Assembly (NCBI RefSeq): GCF_030269645.1
Contig: NZ_BSTR01000020.1
Coordinates: 67,741-131,740 of the forward strand
Length of the DNA stretch: 64,000 nucleotides
Reading direction: 5' to 3'
Source: Actinokineospora sp. NBRC 105648
GTDB taxonomy: Bacteria; Actinomycetota; Actinomycetes; Mycobacteriales; Pseudonocardiaceae
The first letter of the stretch is position 1, and every line of letters begins with the position of its first letter. The notes under the pieces were generated by a model that was not told where the DNA came from, did not search any database, and saw only the letters and a list, made by a program, of their open reading frames with translations. Position numbers and translations under genes: made by a program. Positions 16,182 through 25,691 of this stretch are shown piece by piece.

Positions 16182-17333
16182 GTGACCCGATCCTCGCGCG
16201 CGCCGCTCGACCGGGTGCGCTACTACACGTGGGGAACGCTGGGCACGACCGCCGGGGTCCTGGTCCTCGTCCTGTCCCTGGAGCTGCTGAGCAGCCCGGT
16301 CGCCCCACTGCCGACGGCGCTGCTGGGTCTGAGCGCGGCCGTCGTGGTCACCCAGTACGTGCGGATCAGCGCGCACAGCATGCCCGGGCTCGGCGTCGAC
16401 CGGCTGCGGCGCTGGGAGGTCGAGGCCACGGTCGCGGTCGCGCTGGGCGCGTGGGCGCTGTCGGTGGCGGTCATCCCCAGGACGGTGTCCTGGGCGATGC
16501 TGCCCAGCAGCGTCCTGGGCGCGCTGGCCGCGCACCGGACCGGGTGGCGCCGCTGGGGCCTGGTCCTGGGCGGCGGGCTGGTGGTCGCGCTCGTCGGCGC
16601 CGCGGTCCTGCCGCACGACGGCGACCTGGCCGGGTTGACCACGCGCCTGGTCATCTGCGCGCTGATGCCGTTGTTCTTCGGCGTGAGCAACTTCCTGCAG
16701 GTCTGGCTGTGGTCGGTGGTGCGCCAGCTCGACGACGCCCGGCAGGTTGCCGCCGAGCTGGCCGTCGCCGAGGAGCGGCTGCGCTTCGCCGCCGACCTGC
16801 ACGACATCCAGGGCCACCACCTGCAGGCCATCGCGCTCAAGGGCGAGCTGGCCGAGCGGCTGATCGGGCACGACGACGACGCGGCCCGCGCCCAGGCCGC
16901 GGAGGTGAGCGAGCTGGCCAGGACGGCGCTGCGCGAGACCCGCGCGGTGGTCTACGGCTACCGGCGCACCAGCCTGTCCACCGAGATCGGCAACGCCGTG
17001 GACATCCTGCGCGCGGCGGGGATCAGCACCACTGTCGACGGCAGCGCGGCCGACGTGCCGCCGCCGCTGCAACCGCTCTTCGGCGCGCTGGTGCGCGAGG
17101 GGACGACCAACATCCTGCGGCACAGCTCGGCAGGCGAGTGCGCGCTCGTGGTGCGCGTGGCGAAGGGCCGGGTCCTGGTGGAACTGCGCAACGACGGCGT
17201 GGCCGGCGTCGCGGGCGAGCGCGGCAGCGGGTTGGCGGGCCTGCGCGAGCGGTTCGCCACCGTCGGCGGCCTGGTGCGCGCCGACGGCGGCGACGGCGTG
17301 TTCCGCCTCGTCGGCGAGGCGGCGGCCCGGTGA
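16182..17333 (+). CDS. Sensor histidine kinase (HisKA_3, DesK-like)
   Basis: A 383-residue membrane kinase with four to six N-terminal helices up to about residue 175. The phosphoacceptor motif DLHDIQGHHLQAIALKGE has its His at residue 207. The HATPase domain shows LVREGTTNILRHSSAGE (N box) and GSGLAGLRERFATVGG (G box). It probably senses membrane state or drug stress and phosphorylates the coupled regulator. GTG start at 16182. Its stop overlaps the regulator start (GTGA). Confidence 0.93.
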   Translation: MTRSSRAPLDRVRYYTWGTLGTTAGVLVLVLSLELLSSPVAPLPTALLGLSAAVVVTQYVRISAHSMPGLGVDRLRRWEVEATVAVALGAWALSVAVIPRTVSWAMLPSSVLGALAAHRTGWRRWGLVLGGGLVVALVGAAVLPHDGDLAGLTTRLVICALMPLFFGVSNFLQVWLWSVVRQLDDARQVAAELAVAEERLRFAADLHDIQGHHLQAIALKGELAERLIGHDDDAARAQAAEVSELARTALRETRAVVYGYRRTSLSTEIGNAVDILRAAGISTTVDGSAADVPPPLQPLFGALVREGTTNILRHSSAGECALVVRVAKGRVLVELRNDGVAGVAGERGSGLAGLRERFATVGGLVRADGGDGVFRLVGEAAAR

Positions 17334-17926
17334 TCCGGGTGGTGCTGGCCGACGACGAGGACCTGATCCGCGGCGCGCTGGCGGCCCTGCTCGAGCTGGA
17401 GGCCGACATCACGGTCGTCGCCCAGGTCAGCGACGGGGACGCGGCGGTGGCCGCGGTCGCCGAGCACGCGCCGGACATCGCGGTGCTGGACCTGGAGATG
17501 CCCCGGCGGGACGGCGTCGCGGCCGCCGCGGCCATCGGCCCGGGAACCCCCGTGGTACTAGTGACCCGACACGCCCGCCCCGGCGTCCTCAAACGCGCCC
17601 TGGCCGCGGGGGTACGCGGCTTCGTGCCCAAGACGACACCCGCCTCCCGACTCGCCTCAATCCTACGCGACGTGCACGCAGGCGGCCGCTACGTCGACTC
17701 GGAGATCGCCGCCAGCGCGCTGACCGAGGACAACTGCCCGCTCACCACCCGCGAACTCGAAGTCCTGCGCCTGACCAGGGCAGGCGGCTCGGTGCTCGAC
17801 ATCGCGAGCAACATCCACCTGGCCCACGGGACGGTACGCAACTACCTGTCCTCGGCCATGGCCAAGCTGCACGTCACCTCCCGCCACGACGCCGCCCGCA
17901 TCGCCTGGGAAGAAGGCTGGATCTGA
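17330..17926 (+). CDS. NarL/LuxR-family response regulator
   Basis: A 198-residue regulator. The receiver domain has the acidic pair LADDEDLIR, the phosphoacceptor Asp54 in VLDLEMP and Lys in VPKTTPASRL. The C-terminal LuxR helix-turn-helix reads LTTRELEVLRLTRAGGSVLDIA and GTVRNYLSSAMAKLHV. It pairs with the kinase upstream and likely controls the divergent ABC exporter. GTG start in the GTGA overlap. Confidence 0.94.
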   Translation: MIRVVLADDEDLIRGALAALLELEADITVVAQVSDGDAAVAAVAEHAPDIAVLDLEMPRRDGVAAAAAIGPGTPVVLVTRHARPGVLKRALAAGVRGFVPKTTPASRLASILRDVHAGGRYVDSEIAASALTEDNCPLTTRELEVLRLTRAGGSVLDIASNIHLAHGTVRNYLSSAMAKLHVTSRHDAARIAWEEGWI

Positions 17927-17939
17927 GCTCACGGACGGC

Positions 17940-18259
17940 TCAAGTGGACGGCGGTTCGAGTGGACTACCAGGCTGCTGTAGTCGGCCATGGCGATCACGA
18001 GCACCTGATCGCCGGCAGCCACCCTGCACTGGCGTAGGACCGCGGCGGGAAGGGCCAGGCGCGTCCTCGGGTCCAACGCCAAGGGCACCGTATGATCGCG
18101 GACGAGCTGGACGCACGATCGACCGAGAACGGCCGCGATCCTGTCCCCTGGTTCCCACCCGAGGTGGTGGACCAGCGAGCGTTGCGCGAGACGTTCCCCC
18201 GCGACCTTGACCCCCGTTCGGGGGTCTTGTCTCCGGTCCGGGATATGTGACGAAGACAC
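17940..18259 (-). pseudogene. SpoVT/AbrB-type DNA-binding protein remnant
   Basis: In the minus frame, the stretch VAGERLAQRSLVHHLGWEP followed by LDPRTRLALPAAVLRQCRVAAGDQVLVI matches the SpoVT-AbrB-like proteins common in actinobacteria (HLGW, LPA.VRR.C, GDRVLLVA). A GTG start is available at 18259 (VSSSHIPDRR). No stop occurs at the usual end; the frame runs on antisense through the response regulator gene to 17663. This suggests a frameshift or loss of the 3' end, so I call it a remnant. Similar proteins occur with tyrosine recombinases, but none is seen here. Confidence 0.45.
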
Positions 18260-18625
18260 AAAACCGGGAATAGACGACTCTCTTTGCCCTGGCACAAATG
18301 ATCGGCTGATCAGCCGACGACCACGCGGCAACCGCCGTGGCGCGTCCCCAGCACCCACAACGCCCGCAGACACCTACCGGCAGGCGCTGGGTGATCCACC
18401 TGCCCGAGCCGCCCGAGCAGGGGCGCGCCGGTGACCGGGGCCCGCCCGAAACCGCCCAGGACGGCGGCCAGGTCGGGCTGGAGCGACGATCATGACCAGG
18501 CCGAGGCCGGCGCGGTTGAGGCGTGACGGTGACTGACCGTAATCGCCATACAGAGCCACTGACGTTACACCGCGGCGAACGGAGCCGTCTGCTGCCGTCA
18601 AGCTCGTCGACTTGCGGGACGCTGT
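18260..18625. other. Gene-free interval
   Basis: I see no credible coding frame, RNA or strong hairpin between the SpoVT-like remnant and the serine hydrolase stop. Confidence 0.5.
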
Positions 18626-19822
18626 CTAGCCGCAGAGCGCCTTCGCCGCGAGCGCTGTGGTCGCCGCGGCGATGCGCTGGATGGCGTCCCCGTCGGCGCG
18701 GTCCAGTACACCGTGGTTCACCGAGAACTCGACTCGTCGGGTGCCGTCCGCCGTGCTGTACATGTACGACGTCTGGCTCTGCGTGCCGCCGGTGTGACCG
18801 TAAGCCGTGCAACCGGGGGCGAACTCGTTCGCGAACAGCCCGAGCCCGATGGAGGCCCCCGGCGCGCCTGTCGGCATCCACGTGCGCATCTCGTCGAGCA
18901 GACGGGGTTTGAGCAGCTTGCCGCCGAGCAGTGCCGAGACGAACCTGTCGAGGTCCGCGGTGGTGGAGATGATCTCCCCTGCCGCACCCGCCCAGGACGG
19001 GTTGATCCTGGTGATGTCGACGACCTTCCGCTTGCCGTTCTGCTGGAACGTCAGGTAGCCGTGCGCGTGCGGGCCGGGGATGCCGGTCCTCGTGCCGGGC
19101 AGGATCGTGTCGTTCATCCTGAGCGGCTTGAGGATCCGGCTCTCGACCTGGGTCGCGTAGTCGGTACCGGTCCGGTTCTCGATCAGCAGCCCGAGCAGCG
19201 TGTAGTTCGTGTTGGAGTAGGCGTGCTTCGCGCCCGGCTCGAAGCGGGCGGGCTTGGCCAGCGCGAACGTCACCAGTTCCTCGGCGCGGTAGGTGCGGAA
19301 CAGATTGTCCAGGTACGCCTGATCCCACATGGGGATCCCGGGATCCGGGGTGCCGTCGGCCCGCACGTCGCCGGTGTAGTTGAACAGACCGCTGGTGTGC
19401 TGCAACAACATGCGGACTGTGATGCGGCGGTCGAGGCCGTACCGGGGCAGGTACGAGGAGATCGGCGCGTCCAGCGAGATCCTCCCCTCGCCGACCAACT
19501 GCAACACCGTGGTGGCCACGAAGGTCTTGGTGATGCTGCCCGCGCGGAAACGCCCGGTGGGTACGGGTCTGGCTGACCTGCCGAGTTCCGCGGCTCCCGC
19601 ACTGGTGACCCACTCCCCTCGCCGGTCGTTCACCCGGAGCACCACGCCGCCGCCACCGCTGGCTCCCGCCAGCTCATCCAAGGCCGCACCCACGCCTGCC
19701 CGACCCTGCCGCTCCTGGACCGAGGCCCCGGCGTCCGCGACCGCCGTCGGCGACACCACGCCGATCAACCCCGCTGCCACGAGCACCGCCCCACACGCAC
19801 GTCGCGTTCTCTTGTTCATCAA
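18626..19822 (-). CDS. Secreted serine hydrolase (class C beta-lactamase / D-Ala-D-Ala carboxypeptidase fold)
   Basis: A 398-residue exported protein. Residues 1-30 are a signal peptide ending TAVADAG. The active-site motif SITK has Ser96 and Lys99; the Tyr motif is YSNTNY near residue 203, and the third motif is HTGG near residue 344. This is the serine hydrolase family that acts on peptidoglycan stem peptides or esters. The start is ATG, two in tandem. It lacks a membrane anchor. Inverted repeats stand upstream (19907-19938). The promoter region is shared with the divergent peptide-ABC operon 398 bases away. Confidence 0.92.
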   Translation of the reverse strand: MMNKRTRRACGAVLVAAGLIGVVSPTAVADAGASVQERQGRAGVGAALDELAGASGGGGVVLRVNDRRGEWVTSAGAAELGRSARPVPTGRFRAGSITKTFVATTVLQLVGEGRISLDAPISSYLPRYGLDRRITVRMLLQHTSGLFNYTGDVRADGTPDPGIPMWDQAYLDNLFRTYRAEELVTFALAKPARFEPGAKHAYSNTNYTLLGLLIENRTGTDYATQVESRILKPLRMNDTILPGTRTGIPGPHAHGYLTFQQNGKRKVVDITRINPSWAGAAGEIISTTADLDRFVSALLGGKLLKPRLLDEMRTWMPTGAPGASIGLGLFANEFAPGCTAYGHTGGTQSQTSYMYSTADGTRRVEFSVNHGVLDRADGDAIQRIAAATTALAAKALCG

Positions 19823-19906
19823 TGTCTTCCTCTGGATCTCGACTACCCGGTGACGGAAACGTTAGGAAGTCCGCGGTCCGGTGTGAATCCAGCAGGGGCC
19901 CGTGCC

Positions 19907-19938
19907 GGGGGTAGCGCGCGCCCTACCCCCGAGGTAGG
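19907..19938. promoter_or_regulatory. Overlapping GTAG/CTAC inverted repeats
   Basis: GGGGGTAG and CTACCCCC form an 8-base perfect repeat with an 8-base spacer, and CCCTAC/GTAGGG form a second overlapping one. The region resembles a NarL/LuxR-type operator. It is about 85-115 bases before the serine hydrolase start. Confidence 0.5.
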
Positions 19939-20171
19939 GCCGGCCATCGGGATGCTTGGCTCGACGCCGTGCCAGACGTGGCGGTCCAGCGCGGATCCCA
20001 GGTGGCGTTCGTTGACGATCAGCAGCCGGTCGCCGGGTTCCCGCCGGAGGGTTCCGACTAACCGCTCAGCGTGACGTGCGCCCGCAGGCGACGTGGCCGA
20101 GTCTCCACGACCTCGTTACCGGAACCGGCTCTGGGTTGCCACTCTTCGAAACTGGAACCCTTGCGAGAATC

Positions 20172-20181
20172 TCGTATACAA
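20172..20181. promoter_or_regulatory. Candidate GntR operator (TCGTATACAA) of the peptide ABC operon
   Basis: TCGTATACAA lies 40 bases before the start of the substrate-binding protein. The same TCGTATAC core is in the GntR gene's own control region, reading on the minus strand at 28181-28190. Confidence 0.55.
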
Positions 20182-20220
20182 CATACGCTCCGCCGCACTC
20201 GACTCCCGACAGGAGACACC

Positions 20221-21891
20221 ATGCGCACACGGGCCCTCCTACCTGGTCTTTCAGCTCGCCCGCTGGGCAAACACCTGCTCGCCACCGCGCTGGTCGCCGC
20301 GGCTCTGACGGCAGGGTGCTCGGCCGTCGACCCTGCCGGAGGTGGTCAGCCGGGGGCTGCCGCGACGGATAGTGACACCTTCGGCGAGCCCGCGGCTCCC
20401 GACGAGGTGAAGTCGGGCGGCACGCTGGTCATGGCGTTGTCCGCGGAGCCGGATCAGCTCGACCCGACGCTCTCGCGCAGCCTGTACTCGCGCTATGTCT
20501 TCAACGCCATGTGCGAGAAGCTCTACGACGTCGACGCCCAGGCCAAGATCGTGCCCCAGCTGGCGACCGCGCTGCCCACCGCGTCCGACGGCGGCAAGAC
20601 CGTGACCATCCCGGTCCGCACCGGCGTGAAGTTCGCGGACGGCACCGCTTTCGACGCGGCCGCGGTGAAGGCCGCGATCGAGCGCCACCTCACGCTGGCC
20701 GGGTCCGGGCGCAAGAGCGAACTCGGTCCGATCACCTCGGTCGAGGCCCCCGACGCCACCACCGTGGTCATCCGGTTGGCCAAACCGTTCGCACCGCTGA
20801 CCGCCGCGCTCGCCGACCGCGCGGGCATGGTGCCCAGCCCGACGGCGACGGCCAAGCTGGGCAAGGACTTCGCCACGGCCCCGGTGTGCGTCGGGGCGTT
20901 CAAGTTCGGCAAGCGGGTGCCGCAGAACTCCATCGACCTGGTGCGCGACCCGAACTACTACGACGCCGCCAAGATCCGGTTGGACGGCCTGTCCTACCGG
21001 ATCATCACCGACGCCAACATCCGCTCGGCGAACCTGCGCTCGGGTGACGTGCAGGTGGCCGACACGCTCTCGGCGAGCGACGTGCCCACCCTGCGCGGGG
21101 AGAAGGACCTGACGGTCCTGCAGTCGCAGTCGCTGGGCTACCAGGCCGTGAGCTTCAACGTGGGCAACGTCGACGGCGTCGGCAAGCCCGCCAAGCCGGT
21201 TGACGGTCCACTCGGGACGAAACCCCAGGTGCGCAAGGCCTTCGAGTACGCGATCGACCGCGCGGGGCTGGTCAAGGTGATCTTCAACGACCTCAACACC
21301 GTCGCCTGCTCGCCGATCTCGCCCAAGAGCGAGTTCTCCTCCCCCGCCGCGCAGGCGTGCAGCCCGCACGACCCGGCCAAGGCCAAGCAGCTGCTGTCCG
21401 AGGCGGGGGTGCCGACGCCGTTCCCGGTGGAGATGATCACCGCGAACAACCCGGACAGCCTGCGGCTCGCCCAGGCCCTGCAGTCGATGGTCAAGGACGG
21501 CGGGTTCGACCTCAAGATCAAGCCGGTGGAGTACGCCTCGCTGCTCGACCAGCAGGACCGCGGCGACTTCCAGCTGCTGCAGCTGGGCTGGTCCGGCCGG
21601 GTGGACCCGGACGCGAACATCACCAACTTCGTCGGCACGGGCGGCAGCCAGAACGTCGCGGGCTACAACGACAAGGACCTAGACGCGCTGCTCGAGCGCG
21701 CCCGGCAGTCGCAGGACCTCGCCGAGCGCCGCGACCTCTACGGCCAGGCGGTGACGAAGGTCCAGGCCGACTCCCCGCTGGTCTACCTCTACCGCCAGCG
21801 CAACCTCACCGGCGTGGCCAACTCGGTCAAGGGTGTCCGGGTCTTCCCCGACGGTGTGATCCGGGTGGCCGCGGCCGGGTTCGCGAAGTAG
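20221..21891 (+). CDS. Peptide ABC transporter substrate-binding lipoprotein (family 5)
   Basis: A 556-residue lipoprotein. The signal peptide ends in the lipobox LTAGC with Cys33. The mature protein shows TLVMALSAEPDQLDPTLS, VRTGVKFADGTAFDAAAVK, DPNYYD and VRKAFEYAIDRAGL, typical of SBP family 5 (Dpp/Opp/glutathione binding). It captures oligopeptides outside the membrane for the following permeases. An ATG with GGAG upstream is used. First gene of an operon of six. Confidence 0.94.
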   Translation: MRTRALLPGLSARPLGKHLLATALVAAALTAGCSAVDPAGGGQPGAAATDSDTFGEPAAPDEVKSGGTLVMALSAEPDQLDPTLSRSLYSRYVFNAMCEKLYDVDAQAKIVPQLATALPTASDGGKTVTIPVRTGVKFADGTAFDAAAVKAAIERHLTLAGSGRKSELGPITSVEAPDATTVVIRLAKPFAPLTAALADRAGMVPSPTATAKLGKDFATAPVCVGAFKFGKRVPQNSIDLVRDPNYYDAAKIRLDGLSYRIITDANIRSANLRSGDVQVADTLSASDVPTLRGEKDLTVLQSQSLGYQAVSFNVGNVDGVGKPAKPVDGPLGTKPQVRKAFEYAIDRAGLVKVIFNDLNTVACSPISPKSEFSSPAAQACSPHDPAKAKQLLSEAGVPTPFPVEMITANNPDSLRLAQALQSMVKDGGFDLKIKPVEYASLLDQQDRGDFQLLQLGWSGRVDPDANITNFVGTGGSQNVAGYNDKDLDALLERARQSQDLAERRDLYGQAVTKVQADSPLVYLYRQRNLTGVANSVKGVRVFPDGVIRVAAAGFAK

Positions 21892-21896
21892 CCGAC

Positions 21897-22853
21897 ATGC
21901 GTGGCTACCTGTTCACCCGCGCCTGGCAGTCGCTGCTCACGCTGTTCCTGGCGACTGCAGTGGTGTTCCTCGGGATCCGGGCACTGCCCGGTGACCCCGC
22001 GCTCGCACTGGCCGGGGAGGACCGCTCCCCCGAGGCGCTGGCCGCGATCCGCGCCGAGTACGGCCTCGACCAGTCGGTGTTCGTCCAATTCGGACGGTTC
22101 GCCTGGAACGCGGTGCGCGGCGACCTCGGGACCTCGACCCGGACCGGCGTCGAGGTGACCGCGATGCTCGGCACGGCGCTGCCGGTCACGATCGAACTGG
22201 CCCTGCTGGCCATCCTCCTGGCCACCGTGCTCGGCGTGGGCGCGGGCACGGTGGCCGCCGTGCGGCGCGGGCGGCCCGCGGAGTGGCTGGCCAACGGGCT
22301 GGCACTCATCGGGCTGTCCGTGCCGCACTTCTGGCTGGGACTGGTCGCGATCCTGTACCTGTCGGTCTCGACCGGGCTGTTCCCGGCCTCCGGTTTCGTG
22401 CCGTTCCTCGACGACCCGGTCGCGAACCTGCACCACATCGTGCTGCCCGTGGTCATCCTGGGCACCGGGCTCTCGGCGGTGATCATGCGCCAGACCCGGT
22501 CGTCGATGCTCGACGCGCTCGGCACCGACTACGTGCGCACCGCCAAGGCGAAAGGTCTGCGGCCGCGCGCGGTCATCGGGAGGCACGCGCTGCGCAACAG
22601 CCTGATCGTGGTGGTCACGATCGTCGGGCTGCAGTTGGGCGCGCTCATCTCCGGCGCGGTGGTGACCGAGCAGATCTTCGGCCTGCCCGGGTTCGGGAAG
22701 ATGACGATCGACGCGGTGTTCCAGCGCGACTACCCGGTGATCCAGGCCGTCGTGCTGGTCACCGCGACCGCCTACATCGGGATCAACTTCCTGGTCGACC
22801 TGCTGTACTCGCTGATCGACCCGCGGATCAGGGTCGGCGGTGCGGCGGCATGA
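21897..22853 (+). CDS. Peptide ABC transporter permease (DppB-like)
   Basis: A 318-residue permease with six membrane helices, starting MRGYLFTRAWQSLLTL. It contains LGLDQSVFVQF-like text at residues 55-63 and the EAA loop DYVRTAKAKGLRPRAVIGRHALRNS, which couples to the ATPases. Its stop overlaps the next ATG. It forms the pore together with the DppC-like protein. Confidence 0.94.
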   Translation: MRGYLFTRAWQSLLTLFLATAVVFLGIRALPGDPALALAGEDRSPEALAAIRAEYGLDQSVFVQFGRFAWNAVRGDLGTSTRTGVEVTAMLGTALPVTIELALLAILLATVLGVGAGTVAAVRRGRPAEWLANGLALIGLSVPHFWLGLVAILYLSVSTGLFPASGFVPFLDDPVANLHHIVLPVVILGTGLSAVIMRQTRSSMLDALGTDYVRTAKAKGLRPRAVIGRHALRNSLIVVVTIVGLQLGALISGAVVTEQIFGLPGFGKMTIDAVFQRDYPVIQAVVLVTATAYIGINFLVDLLYSLIDPRIRVGGAAA

Positions 22854-23710
22854 CCACGACGACCACCGTCCCCGATCGTGGACGGCTCCTGCGCAGGCTG
22901 CGCCGCAACCCGCTCGCCGTGGTCAGCTTCGTCGTCCTCACCCTGGCGGTCCTGGTGGCGGTCCTGTCGCCGTGGCTCGCCCCCTACGCGCCGGAAGCCA
23001 CCGACTTCGGCCGCACCTTCACACCACCCGGCACCCCCGGCCACCCGCTGGGCACCGACGACCTGGGCCGCGACGTGCTGTCGCGCATCATGCTGGGGAT
23101 GCGCGCGTCGCTGACCGTCGGTGTGCTGGCGGTCGCCACGGCCCTGGTGATCGGTGTGCCGCTGGGGCTCGCCGCCGGGTACTTCCGGGCCTGCGACGCG
23201 GTCATCTCCCGGCTGGCCGACCTCATGCTGGCCTTCCCGTTCCTCATCCTGGCCGTGGGCCTGGCCGCGATCCGCGGCGCGAGCCTGGCCAACGCCGCGG
23301 TGGCCATCGGGATCGCACAGATCCCCGGGATCATCCGGGTGGTCCGCTCGGACACGCTGCGGCTCAAGTCCCTGGACTTCGTCGCCGCCTCGGTGGTCGA
23401 CGGCGCGGGCGACCTGTGGATCCTGCGCAGGCACGTGCTGCCCAACGCCACCTCGGTCGTGCTGGTGCAGGCGACCGTGGCGATCCCGGCGGCCATCCTG
23501 GGTGAGGCCGTGCTCTCGTTCCTCGGCCTGGGCATCCAGCCGCCGGACCCGAGCCTGGGCACGATGCTGGCCACCGCGCAGCAGTTCGCCGCGCGGGCGC
23601 CGTGGTCGGCGATCCTGCCCGGCCTGGCGATCATGCTGCTGGCACTGGCGTTCAACGTCTTCGGCGACAGCCTGCGCGACGCACTCGATCCCAAGGGGAG
23701 CACCAGATGA
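22850..23710 (+). CDS. Peptide ABC transporter permease (DppC-like)
   Basis: A 286-residue permease. The N-terminus has GHPLGTDDLGRDVLSRIMLGMRASL, the DppC/OppC hallmark, and the EAA loop is DFVAASVVDGAGDLWILRRHVLPN. Six membrane helices. The ATG overlaps the previous stop and its own stop overlaps the next ATG. Confidence 0.94.
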   Translation: MTTTTTVPDRGRLLRRLRRNPLAVVSFVVLTLAVLVAVLSPWLAPYAPEATDFGRTFTPPGTPGHPLGTDDLGRDVLSRIMLGMRASLTVGVLAVATALVIGVPLGLAAGYFRACDAVISRLADLMLAFPFLILAVGLAAIRGASLANAAVAIGIAQIPGIIRVVRSDTLRLKSLDFVAASVVDGAGDLWILRRHVLPNATSVVLVQATVAIPAAILGEAVLSFLGLGIQPPDPSLGTMLATAQQFAARAPWSAILPGLAIMLLALAFNVFGDSLRDALDPKGSTR

Positions 23711-24696
23711 GCGTGTTGACGGTACGCGACCTGTCCGTGGTGTTCCGCACCGAAACCGGCCCGCTGTCCGTTGTGGACAAAGTCGACCTGTCGCTGGACG
23801 CGGGCGAGATCGTGGGTGTGGTCGGCGAATCCGGGTGCGGCAAGAGCGTGACCGCGATGAGCCTGACGGGTCTGCTCCCGTCGAGCGCGAACGTCACCGG
23901 TTCGGCGGTCCTCGACGGCACCGAGTTGATCGGCGCCCCGGAATCGGTGCTGCGGCGGGTGCGGGGCCGCGAGGTCGCCTACATCTTCCAGGAGCCGATG
24001 AGCTCGCTGAACCCGGTGCTGACCGTGGGACGGCAGATCGGCGAGGTGCTGCGGGTCCACGAGGGCCTCAAGCGCCGGGACGCGCGGGCGCGCGCGGTGG
24101 AACTCCTCGCGCTGGTCGGGATCCCCTCGCCTGCGCACCGCGTCGACAACTACCCGCACCAGCTCTCCGGCGGCATGCGGCAACGCGTGATGATCGCCAT
24201 GGCAGTCGCTTGTGGACCGAAGGTGCTCGTGGCCGACGAACCGACCACCGCGCTCGACGTGACCGTGCAGGCGGGGATCCTGGACGTGCTGCGGGACCTG
24301 CGCGAACGGCTGGGCACCAGCGTGCTGGTGATCACCCACGACCTGGGCGTGATCGCCGACATCGCCGACCGGGTGCTGGTCATGTACGCGGGCCGGATCG
24401 TCGAGCGCGCGGGCGTGCACGACCTGTTCGCCGCGCCCCGCCACCACTACACCGCGGGCCTCCTCGCGGCCTCGCCCGTGCCCGGTGAACACGCGGGAAC
24501 GCACCGGCTGCGGGAGATCCCGGGACTGGTGCCGGTGCTGGTGACCCAGCCGGACGCGTGCACCTTCGCCGAGCGGTGCGCCGCGGCCGAGGACGACTGC
24601 CGGGTCCAGGAACCCCGGCTCGACCCGCCCGGCGGGTCGGGCCACGGCGCGGCCTGCTGGCACCCGGTCCGGCAGCGGCGGGGGGCGGCATCGTGA
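23707..24696 (+). CDS. Peptide ABC transporter ATPase (DppD-like)
   Basis: A 329-residue ATPase: Walker [14 protein letters not shown] loop [10 protein letters not shown], signature [14 protein letters not shown], Walker [16 protein letters not shown]-loop LVITHDLG. The C-terminal oligopeptide domain has the Cys pairs (CTFAERC, CRVQEP) known from OppD/DppD homologues that bind an iron-sulphur cluster. It overlaps both neighbours by four bases. Confidence 0.95.
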   Translation: MSVLTVRDLSVVFRTETGPLSVVDKVDLSLDAGEIVGVVGESGCGKSVTAMSLTGLLPSSANVTGSAVLDGTELIGAPESVLRRVRGREVAYIFQEPMSSLNPVLTVGRQIGEVLRVHEGLKRRDARARAVELLALVGIPSPAHRVDNYPHQLSGGMRQRVMIAMAVACGPKVLVADEPTTALDVTVQAGILDVLRDLRERLGTSVLVITHDLGVIADIADRVLVMYAGRIVERAGVHDLFAAPRHHYTAGLLAASPVPGEHAGTHRLREIPGLVPVLVTQPDACTFAERCAAAEDDCRVQEPRLDPPGGSGHGAACWHPVRQRRGAAS

Positions 24697-25691
24697 CGGC
24701 ACCGGCTTTGGAGCTGGTCGACCTGGTCATGCACTTCGGCGCGGTGCGGGCGGTCGACGGGGTCTCGCTGACAATCCAGCCCGGCCAGGTGATGGCGCTG
24801 GTGGGCGAGAGCGGCTCGGGCAAGTCGACCGTCGGCCGCTGCGTCGTGCGCCTGCTGGAGCCCACCGCGGGCACGGTCCGCGTCGCAGGGCCCGACATCA
24901 CCCACCTGTCCCGACGGCGACTGCGCGCGCACCGCGAGGACGTCTCCATCGTCTTCCAGGACCCGGCGGGCTCGCTGGACCCGCGGATGGTCGTCGGCGA
25001 CATCGTCGGCGAGCCGCTGCGTCTGGGCGGGGTCTCCCGCCGGGACCGCGACGAGCGGGTGCGAGCCGAGCTGGGACGGGTCGGGCTGCGGGCGGAGGTC
25101 GCGCGGCGGTTCCCGCACGAACTGTCCGGCGGGCAGCGGCAGCGGGTCAGCATCGCCCGCGCGCTGATCTCCTCCCCCACCCTGCTCGTCGCCGACGAAC
25201 CGACCAGCGCGCTGGACGTCTCGGTGCAGGCCGCCGTGCTCAACCTGTTGGCCGACCTGCAACGCGACCTGGGGTTCGCCTGCCTGTTCATCACCCACGA
25301 CCTGTCCGCCGTGGAATACCTCGCCGACGAGATCGCCGTGATGTACCTCGGGCAACTGGTCGAGCAGGGGTCGCGCGAGCGGGTCTTCGCCCAGCCGGCG
25401 CACCCGTACACCCAGGCCCTACTGGCCGCCGCCCCGGTGGCCGACCCGTCGCGCCAGCGCGCCCGCACCCGGGTGCTGCTCGGCGACGACCTGCCCTCCG
25501 CGCTGGACCCGCCGTCGGGCTGCCGGTTCCACACCCGGTGCCCGCTGGCCTTCGACCGGTGCCTTGCCGAGGTGCCGGAACCGGTGGACCTCGGGGACGG
25601 CACCGCGGCCTGCCACCTCGTCCAGCCCGACGGGACCGGTCCCGACCTCCGCACGACGCCGACCACCGCACGGACCGAGAGGCACGCATGA
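24693..25691 (+). CDS. Peptide ABC transporter ATPase (DppF-like)
   Basis: A 332-residue ATPase: Walker A VGESGSGKSTVG, Q loop FQDPAGSLDPRM, signature LSGGQRQRVSIARA, Walker B LLVADEPTSALDVS, H-loop FITHDLSAVE. The C-terminal segment has GCRFHTRCPLAFDRC, the Cys-rich end of OppF/DppF. The start is GTG in the GTGA overlap. Confidence 0.95.
   Translation: MTAPALELVDLVMHFGAVRAVDGVSLTIQPGQVMALVGESGSGKSTVGRCVVRLLEPTAGTVRVAGPDITHLSRRRLRAHREDVSIVFQDPAGSLDPRMVVGDIVGEPLRLGGVSRRDRDERVRAELGRVGLRAEVARRFPHELSGGQRQRVSIARALISSPTLLVADEPTSALDVSVQAAVLNLLADLQRDLGFACLFITHDLSAVEYLADEIAVMYLGQLVEQGSRERVFAQPAHPYTQALLAAAPVADPSRQRARTRVLLGDDLPSALDPPSGCRFHTRCPLAFDRCLAEVPEPVDLGDGTAACHLVQPDGTGPDLRTTPTTARTERHA

Larger units (their letters stand above)
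19823..20220. promoter_or_regulatory. Divergent control region of serine hydrolase and peptide ABC operon
   Basis: This 398-base interval has no coding frame I trust. It holds two inverted-repeat sets on its left side and the TCGTATACAA motif on its right side, described separately. It probably contains both divergent promoters. Confidence 0.5.
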
